A DNA stretch of 64,000 nucleotides from Ardenticatena maritima. GTDB lineage: Bacteria > Chloroflexota > Anaerolineae > Ardenticatenales > Ardenticatenaceae. Under the pieces are notes generated by a model, which saw nothing but the letters and a program-made list of their open reading frames with translations, was not told where the DNA came from and searched no databases. Below are positions 52,766 to 60,116 of this stretch, one piece after another (position 1 is the stretch's first letter; every line of letters starts with the position of its first letter). The stretch covers positions 496,001 to 560,000 of the forward strand of contig NZ_LGKN01000003.1 of the NCBI RefSeq assembly GCF_001306175.1, written 5' to 3'. The translations under genes and the position numbers were made by a program.

Positions 52766-53884
52766 ATGCACGTTCTGCTGATTGAGCCGTACGATATGGG
52801 GTCGCATGCGGTGTGGGCGCGGGGCGTCCAGCGGTACAGCGCCCACACCGTGGAGTTGTTGACGCTTCCGGGGCGCTTCTGGAAATGGCGCATGCATGGC
52901 GCGGCGGTAACGCTGGCGCCCAACATTCTGGCGCGTGAACGTATGCCCGACCTCATTGTGGCGACGGACATGCTCGATGTCACTACGCTTCTGGCGCTTA
53001 CCCGTGCACGCACGGCGCAGACCCCCGTGCTGACCTACTTCCACGAGAACCAGCTCACCTACCCGTTTCCCCCCGGCACCAAGCGCGATTTGCACTATGG
53101 CTGGATCAATTACGTCTCGGCGCTGGCGTCCAACGCGGTGGCGTTCAATTCCGCCTATCATCGTGATGAATTCTTCGTTGAATTGCCTCGTCTTCTGAAA
53201 CATTTTCCCGACTACAACAACCTGGAAACCATCGAAGACGTGCGGGCGCGGAGCGTCGTTTTGCATCCCGGGCTTGATTTGGGCTGGATTGACGAACCGG
53301 AGCCGCCGGGCGTCGCCGACGACCTTCCGCCGCGCGGGAGCCAGCCGCCGCTCATCCTCTGGAATCAACGTTGGGAATACGACAAGGGACCCGAAACGTT
53401 CTTTTGGGCGCTGGACCGCCTTGCGGAGCGTGGTGTGCCGTTTCGGTTGGCGTTGGCGGGGGAAAGTTTCCGCTTGAAGCCGCAGGAGTTTCTGGATGCG
53501 CGTGAACGGTTCCGCGACCGGATTGTGCATTTTGGCTACGCTGAAACAGCGCGCTATCGGGCGTTGTTGCGCCGCGCCGACCTGGTGGTGAGCACAGCCA
53601 TCCACGAATTTTTTGGCCTGGCGGTGATTGAGGCGATTGCGGCGGGGTGTTTCCCGGTGTTGCCGAAGGCGCTGGCGTATCCGGAGTACATTCCGCCGGC
53701 GTACAGCGAAGCGGTCTTCTACTCCGACCGTGAGGCGTTGGTGGAAAAATTGGCCGCCTATTTGCAAACAGGCGTGCCGCGTGTGGATGAACCTCTGCGC
53801 CGTGCCATGCGGCGCTTCGATTGGCGCACCCAGATTCAGGCATACGATGCACTTTTTGAACGCATCGTTGCCGCAGGTGTGTGA
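52766..53884 (+). CDS. tRNA-queuosine mannosyltransferase-like glycosyltransferase (DUF3524)
   Basis: A 372-residue GT-B glycosyltransferase. It resembles the DUF3524 / GTDC1 family: MHVLLIEPYDMGSHAVWARG, FHENQLTYPFPPGT, and the C-terminal donor-binding ILWNQRWEYDKGPETF and HEFFGLAVIEAIAAGCFPV. Animal GTDC1 (QTMAN) adds mannose to queuosine in tRNA-Asp. Bacterial relatives may do the same or glycosylate another target. No queuosine synthesis gene is in the window. It starts 3 bases after the LysM gene stop. Family assignment is good; the substrate is inference. Confidence 0.8.
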   Translation: MHVLLIEPYDMGSHAVWARGVQRYSAHTVELLTLPGRFWKWRMHGAAVTLAPNILARERMPDLIVATDMLDVTTLLALTRARTAQTPVLTYFHENQLTYPFPPGTKRDLHYGWINYVSALASNAVAFNSAYHRDEFFVELPRLLKHFPDYNNLETIEDVRARSVVLHPGLDLGWIDEPEPPGVADDLPPRGSQPPLILWNQRWEYDKGPETFFWALDRLAERGVPFRLALAGESFRLKPQEFLDARERFRDRIVHFGYAETARYRALLRRADLVVSTAIHEFFGLAVIEAIAAGCFPVLPKALAYPEYIPPAYSEAVFYSDREALVEKLAAYLQTGVPRVDEPLRRAMRRFDWRTQIQAYDALFERIVAAGV

Positions 53885-53896
53885 GAACCGCATCGT

Positions 53897-53935
53897 GCGC
53901 GTGGGGGAAGCCGGCAAACGCCTTCTCCCGCGCGC
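53897..53935. terminator. Long hairpin between convergent genes
   Basis: A 14-bp stem (53897-53910 with 53922-53935, two G-T pairs) with an 11-base loop, directly after the mannosyltransferase stop and before the convergent anti-sigma gene. It lacks a T-run, so it may be a factor-assisted terminator. Confidence 0.4.
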
Positions 53936-53946
53936 ACCATCCGGCT

Positions 53947-54240
53947 TCACGCTGCGCGGAGCGCCGCCATGAGGGCTTCAAATTCCTCGCGGCAATCGTG
54001 ACAGCGTTCCAGGTGCGCTTCCACCAGTTTGAGCGCTTCGGGAATGGGTTTCCCAACCAGCACCAGCTCGGCGAAGGTGTCCAGCTGCTCGAAACACTCA
54101 TCGCACGTCAGCTCGCGTTCTTCTGTGGTGAAAATGCTGCGCACAATGCCGCGTAACGTGTCAGCATGCAAGACAAGCGCCTGCCGGGTGGTTTGTTGGC
54201 GCCCACGTATACGGTTCCAAAATTGCGTCCACCAGTTCAT
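53947..54240 (-). CDS. Zinc-finger anti-sigma-type protein
   Basis: A 97-residue soluble protein with CDEC (Cys46, Cys49) and H-x3-C-x2-C (His76, Cys80, Cys83), the zinc-binding anti-sigma (ZAS / zf-HC2) pattern. Such proteins hold an ECF sigma factor and release it on thiol oxidation or other stress. The gene is directly downstream of an ECF sigma gene on the same strand (59 bases apart), so that is its likely partner. No membrane helix is present, so sensing is likely cytoplasmic. Confidence 0.82.
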   Translation of the reverse strand: MNWWTQFWNRIRGRQQTTRQALVLHADTLRGIVRSIFTTEERELTCDECFEQLDTFAELVLVGKPIPEALKLVEAHLERCHDCREEFEALMAALRAA

Positions 54241-54299
54241 ACAGCCTCGCTTTTTCCTCTTGCTTCTCTTTGCTTAGAGGGAGCGTTCATGGGGTTTTC

Positions 54300-54929
54300 T
54301 TACGGTGTGCGTTCAAAAAGCTGCATCACTTCTTGCGGGTTGATGCCTTCACGCGCCATAGCCTGCTTGAGCCGCTTGCGGGCGTCGTGCAGAAGTTTGT
54401 AGAGCGCGTTGCGGTTGGTGTTCATGCGCCGCGCCACTTCTTCCATCGGCACACCCCGTATAGCGACAAGAACGAGTGCCTTGCGCTGGCGCTCGGTCAA
54501 CTCATCACGCATAAGCCGCGCGATGGCGTCCAACAGCGATTGCTGGACGGCAACCTCTTCGGGGGTGGCGTTTTCATCGGCGAGCAATTGGGGCGTGAAA
54601 TCGCCTTCGCTCTGTTCCAGCCACTCATCGAGCGAAACATCTTTCCAACGCCGCCGCCGGAGTTCTGAAAAGGCGACACGCACGGCGATTTTGTGCGCCC
54701 ATGTGGTGAAACGACTTTCGCCGCGGAATGAATCCAGGTTATCGAGGATGCGCAGAAGCGCTTCTTGCGCAAAATCTTCCAGGTCGGTGTCGCGCAGGTT
54801 GCCCGATTGGTCCAATGCAAAGCGCAACCCTCGCAGGAGAACGGCGCGCAAGTCGGCAAGCGCTGCGTCACGGTTGGGACCGCGCAAGTCGGCAAGCCAT
54901 TCGTCGTTTGACCGTTCGTGAGGCGGCAC
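54300..54929 (-). CDS. ECF-type RNA polymerase sigma factor
   Basis: About 209 residues. Region 2 has LEDFAQEALLRILDNLDSFRGESRFTTW and AHKIAVRVAFSELRRRRW. Region 4 has LTERQRKALVLVAIRGVPMEEVARRMNTNRNALYKLLHDARKRLK. A GTG start at 54929 is chosen because AGAGGAG is 7 bases upstream; the open frame extends further but has no Met or family sequence there. The zinc anti-sigma gene lies just downstream, so the two form a regulatory pair. Target genes cannot be read from the window. Confidence 0.88.
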   Translation of the reverse strand: MPPHERSNDEWLADLRGPNRDAALADLRAVLLRGLRFALDQSGNLRDTDLEDFAQEALLRILDNLDSFRGESRFTTWAHKIAVRVAFSELRRRRWKDVSLDEWLEQSEGDFTPQLLADENATPEEVAVQQSLLDAIARLMRDELTERQRKALVLVAIRGVPMEEVARRMNTNRNALYKLLHDARKRLKQAMAREGINPQEVMQLFERTP

Positions 54930-55007
54930 AGGTTGGCTCCTCTGGTCTGGTGTTTGGTGGTGGCGGGGCAGATGGTAGCAAACATGGGGCGGCGTGACAA
55001 ACAAAAA

Positions 55008-55025
55008 GGGGGGCGGTTGCCCCCC
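55008..55025 (-). terminator. Terminator of the surface-protein gene
   Basis: Stem GGGGGGC (55008-55014) / GCCCCCC (55019-55025) with a GGTT loop; on the minus strand it is followed by TTTTTG. Confidence 0.85.
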
Positions 55026-55045
55026 AATGGGTGTGCTGCAAGTGG

Positions 55046-55780
55046 TTAGCGGCGTCGCCAGACGAGCCAACCGCCGGCCAGGGTGAAGAGCCCCGCCAGC
55101 GCGCCCGCCAGCAAGAGACGGGTATCCGTGCCTGTGGCGGTGCCGCCAAAGGTTTCCAGCGTGACGGCGGTGGGAGAACCGCAGTTGGTGTTGAATGTGC
55201 CGCTATCAGGTGTATTGTCGTCGGGGTCGGTTGTACCGTTATCATAGTAAACAACTGTCGGAACTTGTGACGGGCAGTTGCCAGGGCCAAAGCCCAGGTC
55301 GCTTAGTGCAACACTGACTTCAATAACAGGAGTGGTGGCAGAAGTGTTATAGCCTAATGTGCCATTTGAAATTAAATTAAAGCTTCCATCATATACCTCT
55401 ACTGATGAAGCACCATTTATAAGAATATATCTATCAAAACCACTTTGATTGTTGCAATTGTTATATGTGCTTCCAGTGGTTGTATTATTATCTGTATTAA
55501 GGCAAATATACACACGAGTAGGATTAAAACCACTACTCAACCTAGGTGTGCCTTGCGTATCAATCATAAAATACATATTCGTTGTATCATTTGTCCACTT
55601 AACTAAATTAATGTCTACGTCATCGCTAATAGTCCCCTCGTTTGCATCAGGCTGCCCAACAGGAATTGATGACCAAGTTGCTTCACGGTCACCATCAACG
55701 ATGATTGTTGCCGCCCACACCGTTGTTGCCAGTGCCAGCAACAACCCCAGGGCAAAAAAGACCTTCACAAACCGCTTCAT
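55046..55780 (-). CDS. AT-rich secreted, membrane-anchored surface protein
   Basis: A 244-residue exported protein. It has a signal peptide (about 1-23), then a beta-rich domain (about 24-190) rich in Asn, Thr, Asp and Ser that resembles CBM9/DOMON-like carbohydrate-binding folds (IIVDGDREATWSSIP, NMYFMIDT). A Gly/Thr stretch, one membrane helix (about 220-240) and a WRRR tail follow, like PEP-CTERM or sortase-type sorting ends but without LPxTG. The middle of the gene is strikingly AT-rich: 19 of 60 bases are G or C at 55381-55440, against roughly 60 percent around. That fits recent transfer or relaxed selection. The function is unknown; display on the cell surface is inferred. Confidence 0.72.
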   Translation of the reverse strand: MKRFVKVFFALGLLLALATTVWAATIIVDGDREATWSSIPVGQPDANEGTISDDVDINLVKWTNDTTNMYFMIDTQGTPRLSSGFNPTRVYICLNTDNNTTTGSTYNNCNNQSGFDRYILINGASSVEVYDGSFNLISNGTLGYNTSATTPVIEVSVALSDLGFGPGNCPSQVPTVVYYDNGTTDPDDNTPDSGTFNTNCGSPTAVTLETFGGTATGTDTRLLLAGALAGLFTLAGGWLVWRRR

Positions 55781-55961
55781 ACTGCACTCCTTTCTGAATC
55801 AACTTGCTTGATGTTTCTTTGACGCAGGTTGGCCTTGTTGTGGGGAAATTATTGCCTGCGTCTACTTATGAGTCTGTTTTCGAGGCCAAATGGTTCAAAA
55901 TGGCGCCAAAAATAGGAGGAATGTGCTAGTTGCGCATGGGGATGAGACGGCATGCAGGGTT

Positions 55962-55990
55962 TTGACAAGCGCCCTGTTTGGAAGTACAGT
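55962..55990 (+). promoter_or_regulatory. Strong promoter upstream of the ABC exporter
   Basis: TTGACA (55962-55967), 17-base spacer, TACAGT (55985-55990). Predicted start near 55997, about 270 bases before the ABC ATPase gene. Confidence 0.75.
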
Positions 55991-55996
55991 AAGCCA

Positions 55997-56268
55997 TGCT
56001 AACCTACGGCAACCTGAAATGTTTCAAGTCGCTTTTTCAAGGCAGGTGCAAAATGGTGAAACAGGACAACATCGTCAATGCCTTTGTTCTTGATGGGAGT
56101 TGTGCGCCTGCCGGCTGACCGTTCACTGTGAGGTCAACCGCCGCGGGCGCTGCAAGGTCCGCGGCTTTTTCGTCTCAGACCGCCGCGAGCCTTGAAGAAC
56201 AGACGCTCGCGGTTTTTTCTTTGCCGCGGGCATGCTGAACAGTCATACAAAGATGAGGAGTTTGGGCT
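55997..56268 (+). promoter_or_regulatory. ABC-exporter leader with tandem terminators and short ORF
   Basis: A 270-base leader without a protein gene of normal size. A 21-codon ORF (56053-56118, MVKQDNIVNAF...CAPAG) follows AGGTG. Two terminator-like hairpins come next: GCCGCGG (56140-56146) / CCGCGGC (56159-56165) with five T residues, and CCGCGAGC (56183-56190) / GCTCGCGG (56205-56212) with six T residues. They may end a small RNA of about 170-220 bases or attenuate the exporter genes. No known riboswitch consensus was recognised. Confidence 0.5.
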
Positions 56269-57114
56269 ATGACAACAGCAACGTGTGCGCTGGATGTGCA
56301 ACATGTGCGCAAAGTTTTCGAGAAAGAGAGTGGCCGCCGCTGGCCGTGGCAGCCGAAAAAAGCAGTGGAGCAGGTTGTGGCGCTCAAAGATGTCTCTTTG
56401 CGCGTCGCGCCGCGTGAAATCTATGGCATTTTGGGACCCAACGGTTCGGGCAAGTCAACGCTCATTCGGTGTATCTCCACCCTGCTCATTCCCGATGCCG
56501 GCACCATTCGCGTCTTTGGGCATGATGTGGTGCGCGAAGAGCGTATCGTCAAGGAACTGATCAACCGCGTTTCGGTGGAAGCGTCGTTTTTCAAGAAGCT
56601 TTCACCAATGGAAAACCTGATGTTTGGGGCGCGGCTGTATGGTCTGGACGCCAAAGAGGCGCGGCGTGAAATCATCGAGACGCTGACGCGCCTGGGGCTG
56701 GAAAAAGAAGCCATCTTCCGCCCCATGGAAAAGATGTCGCGGGGGATGCAGCAGAAGGTGGCGGTGGCGCGCGCGTTGCTCACGCGCCCCCGTTTGCTCT
56801 TGCTCGACGAGCCGACAACCGGGCTGGACCCGCGCTCCAAGCGCGAAGTGCAGGCGTTCGTCTTCGAGTTGCGCGATGTGTATGAGACCACCGTTGTCCT
56901 GACGACGCATGACATGCACGAAGCCGAGCGACTGTGCGACCGTATCGCCATCATTGACCGCGGGTGTATCGTCGCGGAGGGCACCCCCGCCGAATTGAAG
57001 GCGCTGGTACGCCAGAATGGGCATGAGCCTACGCTGGAAGATGTCTTCATGGCGTTGACGGGGCGCGCCCTGAGTGAAGAGCAAGAAGAGGTCGTGGTGG
57101 GAGGTGTGGCATGA
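56269..57114 (+). CDS. ABC-2 exporter ATPase (DrrA type)
   Basis: A 281-residue ATPase with Walker A GPNGSGKST, Q-loop region, signature MSRGMQQKVAVARA (MSRGM in place of LSGGQ, usual for this branch), Walker B LLLLDEPTTGLDP and the switch His in TTHDMHEAE. It powers export of drugs, polysaccharides or lipids through the permease encoded next. The start at 56269 is behind GAGGAG, and the stop overlaps the permease start by ATGA. Confidence 0.93.
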   Translation: MTTATCALDVQHVRKVFEKESGRRWPWQPKKAVEQVVALKDVSLRVAPREIYGILGPNGSGKSTLIRCISTLLIPDAGTIRVFGHDVVREERIVKELINRVSVEASFFKKLSPMENLMFGARLYGLDAKEARREIIETLTRLGLEKEAIFRPMEKMSRGMQQKVAVARALLTRPRLLLLDEPTTGLDPRSKREVQAFVFELRDVYETTVVLTTHDMHEAERLCDRIAIIDRGCIVAEGTPAELKALVRQNGHEPTLEDVFMALTGRALSEEQEEVVVGGVA

Positions 57115-57938
57115 ATCACGTATTGCGGCGCGAATTAGGCGCCTCATATGCCTTTGTTGAACGCAATTTCAACCTGGTGAAGCGCTATTGGGGCTGGGAA
57201 GTCGTCTGGTTGGCGTACAGTATCGCTAACTCGCTGGCGGTGACCTTCATTGGGGCGGGGGCGTCTGAGATTTCGGGGCAGCCCATTGACACCCAGCGCA
57301 TGGTCATGTACTTGCTGATTGGGACGCTCGTCTGGCATTTCCTGAGCGTTGTGTTCAGCATTGTCTCGGACATGATTGCCTGGGAGCGGTGGGAAGGCAC
57401 CATCGAATACACGCTGATGGCGCCCATTTCACGCTTCACCCACCTGGTGGGAACCACGCTCTTCTCGCTGGTGTATGGGCTTTTTCACACCGCCATCATC
57501 CTCTTCACGGTGGTAGTCTTCTTTGACCTGGATTTGAGCCGTGCGAACATGAGCGCGGCGACCGTGATTCTGGTGTTGGGGAGCGTCTCGTTCATTGGCG
57601 TGGGCATTATGGCGGCCATTCTGCCTCTGCTCTTCCCTGAACGGGGAGCGCAGATGACCAACGTGGTGCAGGCGATGCTCTTGCTCGTGTCGGGGATTTA
57701 CTATCCGGTGAGCGTGTTGCCGGAGTGGATTCAACCGTTTTCGTATCTTTCGCCGGCTACGTATGTGCTGGAGGGCATGCGTCAAGCCATTCTGGAAGGT
57801 GCGCCGCTGAGCGCGCTCTGGTCGTCCATCTGGCCTTTGATGGTTGCCGGCGTGGTTTCAGTGCCTTTGGGGGTGCGTCTCTTCATCGTGGCTGAGCGCT
57901 ACGCCAAACGCGAAGGCCGCCTTTCGCGCGAAGGGTAG
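57111..57938 (+). CDS. ABC-2 exporter permease (DrrB type)
   Basis: A 275-residue membrane protein with six predicted helices and the ABC-2 family order. LLLVSGIYYPVSVLPEWIQPFSYLSPATYVLEGMR is the typical C-terminal segment. It forms the channel with the ATPase encoded just upstream (ATGA overlap). The transported compound is unknown; a self-made or toxic small molecule is common for this type. Confidence 0.9.
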   Translation: MNHVLRRELGASYAFVERNFNLVKRYWGWEVVWLAYSIANSLAVTFIGAGASEISGQPIDTQRMVMYLLIGTLVWHFLSVVFSIVSDMIAWERWEGTIEYTLMAPISRFTHLVGTTLFSLVYGLFHTAIILFTVVVFFDLDLSRANMSAATVILVLGSVSFIGVGIMAAILPLLFPERGAQMTNVVQAMLLLVSGIYYPVSVLPEWIQPFSYLSPATYVLEGMRQAILEGAPLSALWSSIWPLMVAGVVSVPLGVRLFIVAERYAKREGRLSREG

Positions 57939-57953
57939 CACGTCTGGCGGAAG

Positions 57954-57984
57954 AACGCCGCCCCGCACCATGCGGGGCGGCGTT
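57954..57984. terminator. Bidirectional intrinsic terminator
   Basis: Perfect 13-bp stem AACGCCGCCCCGC (57954-57966) / GCGGGGCGGCGTT (57972-57984), 5-base loop, then T. It separates the exporter operon from convergent lysS. Confidence 0.92.
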
Positions 57985-58003
57985 TGCGTTCACGGCTCGG
58001 GGC

Positions 58004-59515
58004 TTACGCCTCTTCTTCGTGCGTCGACTCTTCGTGGCGCTCGCGCAACGTGGGGAAGAGAATCACCTCGCGGATACTCTTCTGGTTGGTGAAAATCATG
58101 GCGAAACGGTCAATACCGAAACCGATCCCCCCGGCGGGCGGCATGCCGTACATGAGCGCGTTCACAAAATCCTCATCCATGGGGTGCGCTTCGGTATCGC
58201 CGGCGGCGCGGTTGGCTTGCTGCGCTTCAAAGCGGCGCTCCTGCTCCACGGGGTCGTTCAATTCGCTGAACGCATTGGCCACTTCCATCCCCGCGATGAA
58301 GAGCTCAAAGCGTTCCACGGTGTCGGGGTCGTCGGGTTTTTGCTTGGCGAGCGGTGAAATCTCGCGCGGGTAATCCACAATGAAGGTGGGTTGAATCAAG
58401 TGCGGTTCCACGAACTCGCTGAACAATTCATCCACCAGTTTGCCCCAGGTGGGCTTTTCATCCACACGCAAGCCCCGCTGGCGGATGGCGTCGCGCAGGG
58501 CGTCGAGCGTGCGCGCGGCGTTGATGTCCACCCCGGTGCGTTCCAGAATGGCGTCGCGCAGGGTGATGCGCGGCCAGGGCGGGGTGAAATCAAGCACATG
58601 CTCACCGTAAGGGAGTTGCGCGGTGCCGTGCACATCAAGCGCGACGCGATACCAGAGCTGTTCGGCGAGGTTCATCATGTCGTTGTAGTCGGCATACGCC
58701 TGGTAGGCTTCCATGGCGGTGTGTTCGGGGTTGTGCTTGGTGCTGACGCCCTCATTGCGGAAGTTCTTGCCAATTTCGTACACCCGCTCAAAACCGCCCA
58801 CCAGCAAGCGCTTCAGGTACAATTCAGGAGCGATGCGCAAATAGAGGTCGCGCTTGGCCCAGTTGTGGTGGGTGATGAAGGGTTCAGCTTCCGCCCCGCC
58901 ATACACCGGTTGCAAGATGGGCGTTTCCACTTCGAGGAAGCCTTGTTCATCCATGAAGCGGCGCACCGCGCGAATCATGCGGCTGCGGGTTTCAAAGATG
59001 CGCCGCACGTCGGGATTGCTCATCAAGTCCACGTAGCGGTAGCGATAACGTTGTTCGACGTCGCTCAGCCCGTGCCACTTTTCGGGCGGCGGGTTGAGCG
59101 CTTTGGCGAGCATGCGCCACGCCTCAACGCGCACGGTTGGTTCGCCGGTGCGTGTGCGGAACATGACGCCTTCGGCTTCGATGATGTCGCCCAAATCGAG
59201 CAGCTTCTTCACGCGCGTGTAGGCGTCCTCGCCCAATGTGTTCAGCTGGAAGAAGAGTTGCACGCGCCCGTCACGGTCTTCGATGTGGGCGAAGGTGACT
59301 TTGCCCATGACGCGCAAGGCAACGATGCGCCCCGCGACGATGACGCGCGGCGCTTCGTCTTCGGATGGGGCGTTTTCCAGCGCCTGGATCGCTTCGCGGC
59401 TGGTGTGGGTGCGCCGCGTGCGCAGTGGGTACGGGTCAATGCCCTGTTCGCGCAAGCGTTCGGCTTTTTCCAGGCGGTTGCGCTGATATTCGTTGAGCTG
59501 GTTGAGATCCACCAT
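58004..59515 (-). CDS. lysS: Lysyl-tRNA synthetase, class II
   Basis: A 503-residue enzyme, normal length. An N-terminal OB domain (about 60-150) binds the anticodon. The catalytic core has motif 1 (FLEVETPILQP), motif 2 (NFRNEGVSTKHNPEHT) and motif 3 (GGIGFGIDRFAMIF). It charges tRNA-Lys. The start at 59515 has AAGGAG 6 bases upstream. It is monocistronic, and a putative promoter (TTGACT, 16 bases, TGAAAT on the minus strand) lies at 59555-59582. Confidence 0.96.
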   Translation of the reverse strand: MVDLNQLNEYQRNRLEKAERLREQGIDPYPLRTRRTHTSREAIQALENAPSEDEAPRVIVAGRIVALRVMGKVTFAHIEDRDGRVQLFFQLNTLGEDAYTRVKKLLDLGDIIEAEGVMFRTRTGEPTVRVEAWRMLAKALNPPPEKWHGLSDVEQRYRYRYVDLMSNPDVRRIFETRSRMIRAVRRFMDEQGFLEVETPILQPVYGGAEAEPFITHHNWAKRDLYLRIAPELYLKRLLVGGFERVYEIGKNFRNEGVSTKHNPEHTAMEAYQAYADYNDMMNLAEQLWYRVALDVHGTAQLPYGEHVLDFTPPWPRITLRDAILERTGVDINAARTLDALRDAIRQRGLRVDEKPTWGKLVDELFSEFVEPHLIQPTFIVDYPREISPLAKQKPDDPDTVERFELFIAGMEVANAFSELNDPVEQERRFEAQQANRAAGDTEAHPMDEDFVNALMYGMPPAGGIGFGIDRFAMIFTNQKSIREVILFPTLRERHEESTHEEEA

Positions 59516-59554
59516 AGGTACTCCTTGTGTTCGCCATTGGATGATGTGGGCTCT

Positions 59555-59582
59555 ATTTCACAACAGAATGCTGAAAAGTCAA
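59555..59582 (-). promoter_or_regulatory. Putative lysS promoter
   Basis: Minus strand TTGACT (complement of 59577-59582), 16-base spacer, TGAAAT (complement of 59555-59560), about 40 bases before the lysS start. Confidence 0.4.
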
Positions 59583-59610
59583 GGTGGCGCTTGGGTGTAG
59601 GATGGTGATT

Positions 59611-59637
59611 TTGCAGGCGGTGGCTTCGCGATATACT
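59611..59637 (+). promoter_or_regulatory. Putative dsbB-like gene promoter
   Basis: TTGCAG (59611-59616) or the overlapping TTTGCA one base earlier, and TATACT (59632-59637), spacing 15 to 16 bases, about 37 bases before the start codon. Confidence 0.4.
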
Positions 59638-59674
59638 TCCGCCGTCATCTCTGACAACAAAGGAGCAAAGAGCA

Positions 59675-60103
59675 ATGAACAGTGCACGTGTGCGCGCGTT
59701 TCTTCCCCTGTTTGCCTGGATTGTGGCGTTGACGGCGATGAGTGGCAGTTTGTATTACAGCGAGGTGCGCGGGTTTATTCCTTGCACGCTCTGCTGGTAT
59801 CAGCGCATTCTCATGTACCCACTGGTGGCGATTATCCTGGTGGGGATTCTGCGCCGCGATGAGGGACTTCCACTCTACGTGTTGCCGCTTTCGGTGCTGG
59901 GGATGTTTGTTTCGACGTACCACTATTTGCTGCAAATTGGGGTGTTGACGGAAACGGGGACGTGCAAGGCGGGGGTGCCCTGCACGGTAAAGTATGTGAA
60001 CTACTTTGGGTTTGTGACGATTCCGTTCATGGCGCTGACCGCATTTTACTTGATTTCGATGGCGATGGCGGCGTATTGGTTCATGCGCCAACAGGACGTG
60101 TAG
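59675..60103 (+). CDS. Disulfide-bond formation protein DsbB/BdbC-like
   Basis: A 142-residue membrane protein with four helices and two redox cysteine pairs, CTLC (Cys37, Cys40) and C-KAGVP-C (Cys97, Cys103), the DsbB/BdbC layout. It oxidises an extracytoplasmic thiol oxidase using quinone. The start at 59675 is behind AAAGGAG. No DsbA-like partner is in the window; exported proteins such as the protease and the amylase contain cysteines that may need it. It stands alone, between lysS and the convergent DUF4157 gene. Confidence 0.9.
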   Translation: MNSARVRAFLPLFAWIVALTAMSGSLYYSEVRGFIPCTLCWYQRILMYPLVAIILVGILRRDEGLPLYVLPLSVLGMFVSTYHYLLQIGVLTETGTCKAGVPCTVKYVNYFGFVTIPFMALTAFYLISMAMAAYWFMRQQDV

Positions 60104-60116
60104 CCGACGCAGAACA

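Noticed and set aside
55890-56093. Plus-strand ORF of 67 codons before the ABC exporter
   Set aside because: It spans the predicted promoter, has no ribosome-binding site and no resemblance to known proteins.
58391-59608. Plus-strand frame of 405 codons opposite lysS
   Set aside because: Antisense to a well defined synthetase, with no ribosome-binding site and shadow-type composition.
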